DNA of 64,000 nucleotides from Mollicutes bacterium Phil14 (GCA_001940985.1 MSHB01000022.1:99393-163392); one strand, 5' to 3'; shown: positions 18,593 to 26,735, counted from the stretch's first letter. Notes: generated by a model from the sequence alone, not told the origin. Numbers and translations are program-made.

Positions 18593-19564
18593 TTAAAACT
18601 CAGTTTTTAAATTTCTAGAAAATAATTCTTCTAAAGTTTTCCTAGGTTCTTTCTTTTCATACAATATATCATAAACACCTTTGCAAATAGGAAGTTCTAC
18701 ATTATACTTATCTGCTAAATTCATTAATGCTTTTACTGTATAATATCCTTCAGCTAATTTATCATATTTATCTCCTTTGACGAAACTTTCTCCAAACATT
18801 CTATTATGACTATATTTTGAAAAGACAGTGGCTTCATAATCTCCCAAATGACATAAACCATAAGCTGATAATTCATTACCACCCATAGCTTTTATCAATC
18901 TAGCAACTTCTCTTGTTCCACGTGCCATCAAAGCTCCTTTAAGTGAAGATAAATGATAGCCATCAAGCATTCCTGCAGCTATTCCAATAACATTTTTACT
19001 AGCTGCTCCTATTTCATTACCAATCAAATCATTTCCATAATAAAATCTAATAAGTTCACTAGAAAATTCATTAACTAACTCTTTTTTAGTTTCGCTATCA
19101 TTACTATCTATTACCATACAATTGGGAATTCCTCGATAAAATTCTTCAACATGACCTGGTCCTAGCCAAACTGCAATTTTATTGCTACTATCTAGATTAT
19201 CTTCCAATACTTCTGTAAGCCTTCTTCCAGTTGATATTTCAATACCTTTCATACATAAAACGAAAATTTTATTCTTTAAATCATATCCTTTTATTTCATC
19301 CATAAAAGATTGCAAGCCTTGAGAATCTATAGAAATAATTATTATTTCTTTATCTAAAATACTGTCTAAAGAAGTAGTTAACTCAACGCTTTCTTTTAAA
19401 GACAACAAATCATTTTTTCTTTCTTTAATAAAGCGTTGCATATTTTTAGATGTCTTCCTACCATACAAACTTACATTATGACCTACTTTATCCAAATACC
19501 AAGTTATAAGTGAGCCCCATCTTCCACAACCAACAACAATAATGTTTCTTTTTTTCATTTTCAT
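18593..19564 (-). CDS. gpsA: Glycerol-3-phosphate dehydrogenase, NAD(P)-dependent
   Basis: Makes sn-glycerol 3-phosphate from dihydroxyacetone phosphate for phospholipid synthesis. Rossmann motif VVGCGRWGS at the N-terminus, WLGPGHVEEF and the catalytic-lysine region GAASKNVIGIAAGM identify the family. The conserved GPSFA-like element is replaced by GPGHVEE, which is atypical and also seen in some Gpd paralogues, so a specialised variant is possible. The start is set at the ATG at 19564 behind AAGGAGAGTAATATACAA; the earlier tracked ATG precedes that site. It is monocistronic. Confidence 0.85.
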   Translation of the reverse strand: MKMKKRNIIVVGCGRWGSLITWYLDKVGHNVSLYGRKTSKNMQRFIKERKNDLLSLKESVELTTSLDSILDKEIIIISIDSQGLQSFMDEIKGYDLKNKIFVLCMKGIEISTGRRLTEVLEDNLDSSNKIAVWLGPGHVEEFYRGIPNCMVIDSNDSETKKELVNEFSSELIRFYYGNDLIGNEIGAASKNVIGIAAGMLDGYHLSSLKGALMARGTREVARLIKAMGGNELSAYGLCHLGDYEATVFSKYSHNRMFGESFVKGDKYDKLAEGYYTVKALMNLADKYNVELPICKGVYDILYEKKEPRKTLEELFSRNLKTEF

Positions 19565-19642
19565 TTGTATATTACTCTCCTTATAATTTTCTAACATTAT
19601 AATAACCTAAAAAACTATTTTTGTAAAGCCATAATTAAGAAA

Positions 19643-19670
19643 ATGAGTAGAATAATCTACTCATTTTTTT
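19643..19670 (-). terminator. Terminator-like hairpin at the end of the acidic repeat gene
   Basis: ATGAGTAGA pairs with TCTACTCAT and is flanked by a T-run on the plus strand and A/T-rich sequence on the other. It overlaps the 3' end of the 405-aa gene. Confidence 0.55.
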
Positions 19671-20874
19671 TATCTTTTTCAATAATATAACTAAATATTC
19701 TCTTAACATCACTTGATTTTAAGAAAGGATATAAAATATTAACATTAACATTTTGATGTTTTCCTTCAACATACTCGTCAACAAACTCCGACAACTTTTC
19801 TTGAGATACAAATGGAATAACAGTACTTAATTTTATTCTTTCATTGCCGCTGATAGCTGCATCGAAAATATCATTAATTTTTTCTAAAGAAGCAAATGGT
19901 AAAAATACACAAGTGTTTATATTTTTCATACTTTCATCATTATTTAATATTTTATCAATGCAATCATCTATATCACTTTTACTCATAAATGGTAATAGAG
20001 TAATAATCTTTTTAGTGTCACCAAAATCTAGATTTTCATCTAAATTTGTTTTTTTAGAAAAGTTCCAGTCTTTAAAATTGAAAGAAAAAATATGATCATT
20101 TTTTTTACCTTTTTTCGACTCATTAGACTCATCTTTATATTTAGAATATATCTCATCTAATTCATCTAGGCAATCATCATATAAATCTGCTATATCTTCT
20201 TCATAATCTTCATCAAAGTTCCCATTTTTAAGTCTAGTTTTGAATTTTTCTATTTCTTCATTAATTTCTTCTTGGGCTTTCATATTTCCATCAGATTTAT
20301 ACAAATATTTTTTTCTTTTCTCTTCAATCTTAACTAGATATTTTTCTATTTCAAGTGATATCTCATTTGAAATATCTTCTTGACTTTCTTCATATATTTC
20401 ATCTAATTTATCTAAGCAATCATCATATAAATCTGCTATATCTTCTTCATAATCTTCATCAAAGTCATTTCCTTTAATACTTTCTTTAAACCTATTAACA
20501 GTTTCTTTTAATTTTTCAATTGATGAAGTCTTACTCTTATCTATCTTTGTTAAGTATTTATTAAGTTTTTCATCTATTTTTAAACTGTATTTTTCAATTA
20601 CACTCTCAATTTCATTTTGTCCCTCTTCTTTGTAAAGAATATTATCTAAATCATTCAAACAGCTTTCATATAAGTTTTCTATAACTTTTTTATAATCTTC
20701 ACCTAAATATTCATTCTTTATTTTTTCATTGAAGATTTCAGCTCTTTCACTAAGTTTTTCTTTAGTATCCTCATTTTTTGCTTTCCATAATATTCTTTCT
20801 AATTTTCTTTCCATTTTTTCAAGATATTTTTCAATTGTCATTTCTAATTTAATATTATCAAATTCTTTATTCAT
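19657..20874 (-). CDS. Acidic repeat protein of unknown function, downstream of XRE regulator
   Basis: A 405-residue, strongly charged protein without signal peptide or membrane segments. Residues ~10-240 contain three helical repeats of about 80 residues, each with a K/E-rich part (EKYLxKxExK...) and an acidic part. Two copies of the acidic part, FDEDYEEDIADLYDDCLD, are nearly identical and also match at DNA level (20158-20220 and 20399-20462). After a linker, residues ~290-400 hold four ~27-residue units built on PF (LLPFMSKSDI, FLPFASLEKI, VIPFVSQEKL, LYPFLKSSDV). The gene overlaps the XRE gene by 8 bases, so the two form an operon. I do not recognise a function. Confidence 0.75.
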   Translation of the reverse strand: MNKEFDNIKLEMTIEKYLEKMERKLERILWKAKNEDTKEKLSERAEIFNEKIKNEYLGEDYKKVIENLYESCLNDLDNILYKEEGQNEIESVIEKYSLKIDEKLNKYLTKIDKSKTSSIEKLKETVNRFKESIKGNDFDEDYEEDIADLYDDCLDKLDEIYEESQEDISNEISLEIEKYLVKIEEKRKKYLYKSDGNMKAQEEINEEIEKFKTRLKNGNFDEDYEEDIADLYDDCLDELDEIYSKYKDESNESKKGKKNDHIFSFNFKDWNFSKKTNLDENLDFGDTKKIITLLPFMSKSDIDDCIDKILNNDESMKNINTCVFLPFASLEKINDIFDAAISGNERIKLSTVIPFVSQEKLSEFVDEYVEGKHQNVNVNILYPFLKSSDVKRIFSYIIEKDKKNE

Positions 20875-21319
20875 ATTCGCTACCTCCTAAAAATTTTTTC
20901 TCGCCGTTTGTTAGTTTTGGCATTAATTCTTCTAAATCACAAATAGTTTTTCCATCTCTAATTTCTCTTAACACCATCAGTCTTTCTCCAGGTGATAGTT
21001 GATAAAAAACATCAGGAATACTAACGTCTAATTCGTTTGCAATCATTTTCTTTATTATGAAAGTTCTATCATGACCTATAAAGATATTTTCCTTGTCAAT
21101 ATTTATTTGTTCATCAAGGCACAAAATCTCATCAATAGAAACAAAAAACATTTTAGACATATCAATTAATACTTCTATACTAGGAACTGAATTTCCTAGT
21201 TCCCATTTTGACACACACTGTCTAGTAACATAAAGTTTGTTTGCTAAATCTTCTTGTGACCAGTCAAGAGAACGTCTTAATTTTGTTATTTTCTTTCCTA
21301 TTTGCACAAAATCAATCAT
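20867..21319 (-). CDS. XRE-family transcriptional regulator
   Basis: A 150-residue DNA-binding protein. The N-terminal helix-turn-helix is clear (LRRSLDWSQEDLANKLYVTRQCVSKWELG). The C-terminal half carries charged residues and LSPGERLMVLREI, with no recognised sensor domain. The start is the ATG at 21319 behind GGAAGTGATATCA; the tracked GTG lies in that site. It overlaps the downstream acidic repeat gene by 8 bases. A palindrome next to the -35 element of its promoter is repeated before a 31-codon ORF just downstream in the window order, which suggests autoregulation. Confidence 0.88.
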   Translation of the reverse strand: MIDFVQIGKKITKLRRSLDWSQEDLANKLYVTRQCVSKWELGNSVPSIEVLIDMSKMFFVSIDEILCLDEQINIDKENIFIGHDRTFIIKKMIANELDVSIPDVFYQLSPGERLMVLREIRDGKTICDLEELMPKLTNGEKKFLGGSEYE

Positions 21320-21342
21320 TGATATCACTTCCTTACATCTAT

Positions 21343-21386
21343 ATTATACTTTTCATATTTACAAAAGTCACGCAACAGAGAGTTGC
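21343..21386 (-). promoter_or_regulatory. XRE operon promoter with palindromic operator
   Basis: Minus strand: the palindrome GCAACTCTCTGTTGC (21372-21386) abuts the -35 GTGACT (21366-21371), then a 17-base spacer and TATAAT (21343-21348). The same arrangement occurs at 21531-21574. Confidence 0.65.
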
Positions 21387-21416
21387 TTTTTTTATTTTAC
21401 CACATATTTTTCTTTT

Positions 21417-21512
21417 TTAAAATCTTAATATTAAGTAATTTATCATAAAATCATAATTGTACTTATAATCAGCATAATACCTTTTAGTTTTTTTCTTAAA
21501 ATTTTTTCTCAT
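21417..21512 (-). CDS. Putative 31-residue basic peptide
   Basis: A short frame too small for the ORF track, encoding 31 residues with a basic N-terminus (MRKNFKKKTKRYYADYK) and a hydrophobic end (MINYLILRF). It has a strong ribosome site, GAGGTGATAGAA, and a promoter of the same design as the XRE operon, including the palindrome. No family is recognised. Real expression is likely from the promoter and ribosome site but unproven. Confidence 0.5.
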   Translation of the reverse strand: MRKNFKKKTKRYYADYKYNYDFMINYLILRF

Positions 21513-21530
21513 TTCTATCACCTCGAATAA

Positions 21531-21574
21531 ATTTTATAACAAAGTAAATAAAAAGTCACGCAACAAAAAGTTGC
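21531..21574 (-). promoter_or_regulatory. Second copy of the palindromic promoter element
   Basis: Minus strand: GCAACTTTTTGTTGC (21560-21574) abuts GTGACT (21554-21559), followed by 17 bases and TAAAAT (21531-21536). It lies upstream of the 31-codon ORF. The hairpin may double as part of the terminator of the preceding gene. Confidence 0.6.
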
Positions 21575-21576
21575 CC

Positions 21577-21604
21577 CAAAAAAAGACATACCAAAGTATG
21601 TCTA
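21577..21604 (-). terminator. Terminator of the rhodanese-like gene
   Basis: Minus strand AGACATACTTTGGTATGTCT followed by a seven-T run, overlapping the stop of the upstream gene. Confidence 0.8.
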
Positions 21605-22048
21605 GCAATCACATCCGGTAGCAGGAACAAAAGAATCACCTTTCTTAGTGGCATAACCTTCATACCCACCTTCAAAATAATATAAATTCTTATATCCATT
21701 AGCTTTTAGTTCATTAAATACTAGTAATATATCTTCTTCACTACCAATAAAAATTATTATCTTTTTTAAATCACTTTTTTTTGAATAAACCAAAGAAATA
21801 TTTGAAGCAACTTCAAGTAATTCTTCTTTAGTCATTTTTATATCTTTACCCATACACATAAAATATGGAATATGCGCAAGTGAACATTCATCTTTTGTAC
21901 GAATATCATAAAGTAGAGTATTTTCACTTTGAATTAGCTTATCAAATTCATTAACATCACTAACTTTAGTAATAGTTGCCTTTTGACATGCTCCTAAAAA
22001 AGATATAAATAGTAATAGAATTATTAATAGGATTTTTTTATTTCTCAT
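21602..22048 (-). CDS. Rhodanese-like lipoprotein
   Basis: A 148-residue protein with a lipoprotein signal (FLGAC lipobox, Cys near residue 20) and a rhodanese-like fold: VNEFDKLI, LLYDIRTKDE, SLAHIPYF and YKNLYYFEGGYEGY. The position where active rhodaneses carry Cys in the loop after the central strand reads IIFIGSEED, without Cys, so thiosulfate sulfurtransferase activity is unlikely. A separate C-terminal CDC is present. The start is the ATG at 22048 behind AAGGTGAAAATA. It overlaps the end of trmD and is therefore read from the rimM-trmD transcript. Confidence 0.75.
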   Translation of the reverse strand: MRNKKILLIILLLFISFLGACQKATITKVSDVNEFDKLIQSENTLLYDIRTKDECSLAHIPYFMCMGKDIKMTKEELLEVASNISLVYSKKSDLKKIIIFIGSEEDILLVFNELKANGYKNLYYFEGGYEGYATKKGDSFVPATGCDC

Positions 22049-22772
22049 TATTTTCACCTTCTATTTCTTTTAACAAAAGTAAATCTTCTTTTGTTAATGT
22101 GGCTTTTTCTAATAAATCCTTTCGATATTTATATGTTGCCTCAAGCGATTTATATCGACGCCATTTTCTAATATTTTCATGGTTACCAGAAACTAATACC
22201 TCAGGCACGTCCATATTTTCAAAAGTAACTGGGCGTGTATATTGAGGGAATTCTAATAAATTTTGTGAGAAGCTTTCTTCTTCTATTGATAAAGAATTTC
22301 CCAAAACATTAGGCAAAAGACGAACTACACTATCGAAGATTACCATCGCAGCAAGTTCTCCACCTGTCAGTATATAATCACCAATTGAAGCAACTTCGTC
22401 AACAAAGTTCAATATTCTGCTATCAATTCCTTCATAGTGACCACATATTATTATTATATGTTCTTTCTTGCTTAAATTAAATGCTTTTTTTTGAGAATAT
22501 GTTTCAGCAACTGGAGTAGTTAAAATTTTATGTGCTTCTTTATAACCTTCTATTGATCGCAAGCAGTCTAGGACAGGTTGCACTTCAATTATCATTCCTG
22601 CCCCACCACCATAAGAGTAATCATCAACTCTTTTATTAGGTTTTTTGGAAAATTCTCTAAAATCATGAACTTTAACTTCAATTATACCTTTATCAATAGC
22701 TCTTGAAATAATTGAAGAAGATATTACTCCAGAAAACATTTCTGGAAACAACGTTAAAATATCTATTCTCAT
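22038..22772 (-). CDS. trmD: tRNA (guanine-N1)-methyltransferase
   Basis: Methylates G37 of tRNAs to prevent frameshifting. SPOUT-family knot motifs are present: YSYGGGAGMI, GHYEGIDSRI and GDYILTGGELA. The 244-residue length is standard. It overlaps rimM by 4 bases (ATGA-type junction) and is followed by an overlapping lipoprotein gene, an unusual third member for this operon. Confidence 0.97.
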   Translation of the reverse strand: MRIDILTLFPEMFSGVISSSIISRAIDKGIIEVKVHDFREFSKKPNKRVDDYSYGGGAGMIIEVQPVLDCLRSIEGYKEAHKILTTPVAETYSQKKAFNLSKKEHIIIICGHYEGIDSRILNFVDEVASIGDYILTGGELAAMVIFDSVVRLLPNVLGNSLSIEEESFSQNLLEFPQYTRPVTFENMDVPEVLVSGNHENIRKWRRYKSLEATYKYRKDLLEKATLTKEDLLLLKEIEGENNEK

Positions 22773-23275
22773 AATAACCCCTCAATAGGAGTAATTATTA
22801 TTTTCTTTTCATCTAAAAAAACATCTTTAATAAACTCTTCAACAAATGGAACTAATGCTTCTTTTTTATCACTTTTTTCTATTACCAAAATTGCACCTTG
22901 AGGAACTTCTAATATATCAATAACTTCTCCTATTTTCTCATCATTATCTGTATAGGCAATAAGTCCAATCAAGTCATCATAATAAAAGTTATTTTCATCA
23001 AGTTTTTCTAATGTTTCTTTATCCACATATATATATTTTCCAACATACTCTAAAACATTATTAATATTTGTAATATTATTAAATGAAATTAATCCCAACT
23101 CTTTATGAATCCTAAAGGTATCGATTTTTATCTCTAGGTAATTGTTTCCATCCTTTATGTATAAAACATTACCTTTTTTAAATCTTTCAAAAGGAAAAGC
23201 AGTCGAAAGAGCAACTTTTACTTCACCTTTTATTCCATGAGTTGCAATTATTTTCCCAACTTCTAAATACTTCAT
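22769..23275 (-). CDS. rimM: 16S rRNA processing protein RimM
   Basis: A 30S maturation factor that binds S19. It is 168 residues with N-terminal KIIATHGIKGEVKV and a C-terminal PRC-barrel with IGEVIDILEVPQGAILVIEK. The ribosome site AGGTGAATT overlaps the stop codon of the upstream cadA-type gene, leaving a 7-base gap. RimM is therefore translationally tied to, and probably cotranscribed with, a metal-efflux gene rather than with rpsP-khpA. Confidence 0.95.
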   Translation of the reverse strand: MKYLEVGKIIATHGIKGEVKVALSTAFPFERFKKGNVLYIKDGNNYLEIKIDTFRIHKELGLISFNNITNINNVLEYVGKYIYVDKETLEKLDENNFYYDDLIGLIAYTDNDEKIGEVIDILEVPQGAILVIEKSDKKEALVPFVEEFIKDVFLDEKKIIITPIEGLL

Positions 23276-23282
23276 AATTCAC

Positions 23283-25709
23283 CTATTTTTTATCTACTTT
23301 CATAGCTCTTAAAGAATTCAAAATTGCTATTAGCGTTACCCCAACATCAGCAAATATTGCTTCATAAATCAAAAATTGATTAATACTTAATATACCAAGT
23401 GGAGCAACAATTAAAACAGATAGTTTTATAACTAAAGCTAAAACAATATTTTCAATAACAATTTTTCTAGTTTTTTTAGCAATTCTAATAGCTTCAGGAA
23501 TCTTATTTAATTCATCAGTCATTAAAACGATATCAGCCACTTCAATTGCGGCATCACTTCCAAGTGCTCCCATAGCAATGCCAACATCAGCTGCACTCAA
23601 AACCGGAGTATCATTTACCCCATCACCAATAAAAGCTATTTTTTCATTTGGTTTTAATTTTTTCTTTAATTCTACTAATTTTTCCACTTTATCAAGTGGT
23701 GACATTTCACTACAATACATATCGATACCGGTTTTTGTAGCTACCTCACGAGCAATTTCTTCATTGTCACCTGTTAGCATACAAACACTATTTACGCCTA
23801 ATTCTTTTAATTCTTTAATAGTAGTTTTGGCGTTAGATTTAACTCTATCACGGAAAACAAAATATCCAGCAATTACTCCATCAATAGCAATACAAAGATT
23901 AGTTAGTTTTTTTACATCTTTAGTTAAATTAATTCCTAATTGTTCCAAAAATTCTTTTCTTCCAATTATTACTTCTTTATCATTTACCCTAACATGAATA
24001 CCACGATTATTAGGGCTTTCTAAAGAAATAACGTTTGTTGAATCTATAACACCTTTATATGCTTCAACTATTGATTTCGCAATTGGATGCGTAGATGTTG
24101 ATTCTGCATGAGCTGCATAATATAATACTTGATCTTTTGGCATATGTGATAAAGTCACAATTCTTTTAAGAACAAACTTTCCTTCAGTAAGTGTTCCAGT
24201 CTTATCTAAAACAACTATTTTTAAATCATTTAAGGCTTCTAAGTAATTACTACCTTTGATTAAAATTCCTTCTTTACTAGCTCCACCAATTCCTCCAAAA
24301 AATCCTAGTGGTATTGATATTACTAATGCACAAGGGCAAGAAACAACTAAAAAGATTAAAGCTACTCTAATAGACTCTTTATATCCAGCCCAATCAAGAC
24401 TATATTTAGGATTAACAAATGGTAAAAAGATAGCAATTAATAAAGAACATATTACTACTATCGGAGTATAATAACGAGCAAATTTTGAAATAAAGTTTTC
24501 AGATTTAGATTTCAAACTACCTGCATTTTCAACCATATCAAGAATCTTTGATACCATTGAATCTTCATAACCCTTTTCAACTTTTACTTTTAGCATTCCA
24601 CTTTTACATATACTTCCTGATAATACCTTGTCCCCAACAACTACAAACTTCTCTAAACTTTCACCAGTTAAAGCTGAAACATCAAGTTCAGCTTCTCCAC
24701 TAATAACTTCACCATCTAGAGGAACCTTTTCACCAGTTTTTATTAAAAGTTCATCACCAACTATTACTTCTTCAGGATTAGCTTCAACTAGTTCACCATT
24801 AACAATTACATTGGCTTTTTGAGGTTGAATATCTATAAGAGAAGCAATCGATTTTCTTGAATAATTAACCGCATATTGTTGGCAAAGTTCTCCAAGTTTA
24901 TAAAATACCATAACCAAAATTGCTTCATCATAATATTTGATTAATAAAGCTACTATTGTGGCTAAAGACATTAAAAACTTTTCATCAAATACTCTTCCTT
25001 TAGAAATATTTTTATATGCGCCATATAAAACATCTTTGCCTAAGAAAAAGTAACCAGGAACATATGTAACATACACAACAATATCTTTAATAGCTATATT
25101 AATATTAAAAATACTAAAGCCATTATTAAAGTCTAATAAATTCATAATAGTTTTGGCAATAAAACCAACTAAAAATATACTAACACCAATAATAAATTCT
25201 TTTTTTCTTTTAGTATCAATTTTAAACTCTCTATCTTTTGGTTTACCTTTACTTGGTTCTTTAACAATAATATTACTATCAACGCTTGTAGCTATATCTT
25301 GAACTTTTTCGACTAAATTATTGATTACATCTTCATTTGAAGTTTCAATAATAAATTTAGTTGAAGCAAAATCAACAACTATAAACTCATGTTCTAATTC
25401 TCTTTTAGCTAAACGCTCTACTTTCATTGCACAATTCGCACAATCAAGATTTTCTAATATCAAAACTTTACGAGTAATAGGTTTAATTTCTCTTTCAGTA
25501 AGTTCAATATCTTCATCTATATCTTGAATATAATTTTCTATTCGTTTACTATCTTCATTAATTTTATTCTCATCTAAAAAATTAATGGTTAAAACGTTAG
25601 TTTCTCTGTTTAAAACAAAGTTTTCTTTTCCTATTTCTTTAGTTAAATAAACTTCTATTTTATATAGATTACTACCGCTAATATTTTCTATTTTATATTG
25701 TTTCTTCAT
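23283..25709 (-). CDS. P1B-type Cd/Zn/Pb-exporting ATPase
   Basis: An 808-residue heavy-metal ATPase of the CadA/ZntA class. Order: a degenerate heavy-metal-associated domain without CxxC (1-70), a true one with CANC near residue 94, eight membrane helices, actuator TGES, the metal-site CPC in VVSCPCALVIS, phosphorylation site DKTGTLTEG and hinge GDGVNDTPVL. CPC with an HMA domain and an upstream CadC/CzrA-like repressor points to divalent soft metals rather than copper. It starts inside the repressor gene (17-base overlap) and runs to 7 bases before rimM. Confidence 0.93.
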   Translation of the reverse strand: MKKQYKIENISGSNLYKIEVYLTKEIGKENFVLNRETNVLTINFLDENKINEDSKRIENYIQDIDEDIELTEREIKPITRKVLILENLDCANCAMKVERLAKRELEHEFIVVDFASTKFIIETSNEDVINNLVEKVQDIATSVDSNIIVKEPSKGKPKDREFKIDTKRKKEFIIGVSIFLVGFIAKTIMNLLDFNNGFSIFNINIAIKDIVVYVTYVPGYFFLGKDVLYGAYKNISKGRVFDEKFLMSLATIVALLIKYYDEAILVMVFYKLGELCQQYAVNYSRKSIASLIDIQPQKANVIVNGELVEANPEEVIVGDELLIKTGEKVPLDGEVISGEAELDVSALTGESLEKFVVVGDKVLSGSICKSGMLKVKVEKGYEDSMVSKILDMVENAGSLKSKSENFISKFARYYTPIVVICSLLIAIFLPFVNPKYSLDWAGYKESIRVALIFLVVSCPCALVISIPLGFFGGIGGASKEGILIKGSNYLEALNDLKIVVLDKTGTLTEGKFVLKRIVTLSHMPKDQVLYYAAHAESTSTHPIAKSIVEAYKGVIDSTNVISLESPNNRGIHVRVNDKEVIIGRKEFLEQLGINLTKDVKKLTNLCIAIDGVIAGYFVFRDRVKSNAKTTIKELKELGVNSVCMLTGDNEEIAREVATKTGIDMYCSEMSPLDKVEKLVELKKKLKPNEKIAFIGDGVNDTPVLSAADVGIAMGALGSDAAIEVADIVLMTDELNKIPEAIRIAKKTRKIVIENIVLALVIKLSVLIVAPLGILSINQFLIYEAIFADVGVTLIAILNSLRAMKVDKK

Positions 25710-25995
25710 GATTTATGTGAGAAGTATGATTAAAAACTTGTTCTATTATATTCTTTACATGATAATCATTTAAAGAATAATATACTTCTTTTCCTTTTCT
25801 TTCACATTTAACAATATTATGTAATTTCAATATCTGTAATTGATGAGAAACTGCAGATTGTGTCATAGCCACTTCTGATGAGATTGTTGAAACAGATTTC
25901 TTTTCATCAAAAACGGCAATAACTATCTTTAGCCTTGTGGAATCGGCTAAAGCTTTAAATATATTAACTCCACTTTCAATATTTGCTTTATTCAT
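25693..25995 (-). CDS. ArsR/SmtB-family metal-responsive repressor
   Basis: A 100-residue winged-helix repressor (FKALADSTRLKIV, QSAVSHQLQILK, KCERKGKEVYYSL). The C-terminal helix ends in DYHVKNIIEQVFNHTSHINHEE, with the Asp/His pattern of the CzrA/SmtB alpha-5 metal site rather than the Cys-rich CadC N-terminal site. This suggests Zn/Co-type sensing. The start is the ATG at 25995 behind GAAAGGTGAAAAT; the tracked start lies before the ribosome site. Its own operator overlaps the promoter just upstream. Confidence 0.9.
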   Translation of the reverse strand: MNKANIESGVNIFKALADSTRLKIVIAVFDEKKSVSTISSEVAMTQSAVSHQLQILKLHNIVKCERKGKEVYYSLNDYHVKNIIEQVFNHTSHINHEETI

Positions 25996-26012
25996 ATTTT
26001 CACCTTTCAAAC

Positions 26013-26031
26013 ATATGAACTATTATTCATA
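26013..26031 (-). promoter_or_regulatory. ArsR/SmtB-type operator
   Basis: ATATGAACTATTATTCATA is an imperfect inverted repeat with TATGAA and TTCATA arms, matching the ATATGAA-TTCATAT half-sites known for SmtB/CzrA-type repressors. It sits between the promoter -10 and the repressor start codon. Confidence 0.75.
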
Positions 26032-26038
26032 CTATCAT

Positions 26039-26067
26039 ATTATACGCTTTTTACTTTTTTCTAACAA
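26039..26067 (-). promoter_or_regulatory. Metal-efflux operon promoter
   Basis: Minus-strand TTGTTA (26062-26067), 17-base spacer, TATAAT (26039-26044). The operator lies just downstream of the -10. Confidence 0.7.
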
Positions 26068-26143
26068 TGTAATATCTTATTATTTTAATGTAAAAACATA
26101 TGTTTATTTGTTCATATTATATGATGTTAATATTAAAAGAAGA

Positions 26144-26173
26144 ACAAAAAAAGTTAGCATAAAAATGCTAACT
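26144..26173 (-). terminator. Terminator of rpsP-khpA
   Basis: Minus strand AGTTAGCAT, loop, ATGCTAACT and a seven-T run overlap the khpA stop codon. This separates rpsP-khpA from the metal operon and rimM-trmD. Confidence 0.85.
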
Positions 26174-26423
26174 AAAAAGTATCTACTGATATTTCTATTT
26201 TCTTACCAAAACGTGATGATGATGCATAAGCAATTGTTCTAATTGAATTGATAACGCGTCCCTTTTTACCGATTACTCGACCGATATCATCAGCGTTAAC
26301 CATTATTTGAACAGTAATGACATCATCTTCTTCAGAAAATATTTTAACCATTACTTCCTCAGGGTATAAAACAAGTGGTTTTACCAATTCACTCAAAAAT
26401 TGTTCATAATTGATTTCGTTCAT
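26172..26423 (-). CDS. khpA: KH-domain RNA-binding protein KhpA (YlqC)
   Basis: An 83-residue single KH domain with the RNA-contacting GRVIGKKGRVINSIRTI loop. KhpA works with KhpB/Jag in RNA binding and cell elongation in Gram-positives. It is 9 bases after rpsP, the conserved order. The transcript then ends at a terminator overlapping its stop, instead of continuing into rimM-trmD. Confidence 0.93.
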   Translation of the reverse strand: MNEINYEQFLSELVKPLVLYPEEVMVKIFSEEDDVITVQIMVNADDIGRVIGKKGRVINSIRTIAYASSSRFGKKIEISVDTF

Positions 26424-26432
26424 TAATACTAC

Positions 26433-26696
26433 CTACTTATTATTTTTAGTAAACTTTTCAATAATACCCACTTTAGTAAATAAAGATTTAACTGTATCAG
26501 TTGGTTGAGCACCATTTTCTAACCATTTAAGTGCTTTTTCTTCATCAATTTTAACTTGATTTTCTTTATCGATTGGATGATATGTTCCGATAATTTCAAT
26601 AAAACGACCATCACGTGGGCTTGTTGAAGCTGTAGCCACTAAACGATAGTAAGGACGTTTTTTAGTACCATATCTTTGTAATCTTAATTTAACCAT
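26433..26696 (-). CDS. rpsP: 30S ribosomal protein S16
   Basis: An 87-residue small-subunit protein with the family start [35 protein letters not shown] and the usual C-terminal helix. The site is ATGGAGGAAAACAATT. It begins the short rpsP-khpA operon from a strong promoter. Confidence 0.97.
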   Translation of the reverse strand: MVKLRLQRYGTKKRPYYRLVATASTSPRDGRFIEIIGTYHPIDKENQVKIDEEKALKWLENGAQPTDTVKSLFTKVGIIEKFTKNNK

Positions 26697-26735
26697 AATT
26701 GTTTTCCTCCATAATTATTATTTTAATTCTTGTAT

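Noticed and set aside
24256-24822. Plus-strand ORFs opposite the metal ATPase
   Set aside because: Composition is Ser/Thr/Pro-rich as expected for antisense of AT-rich coding sequence; there are no ribosome sites.
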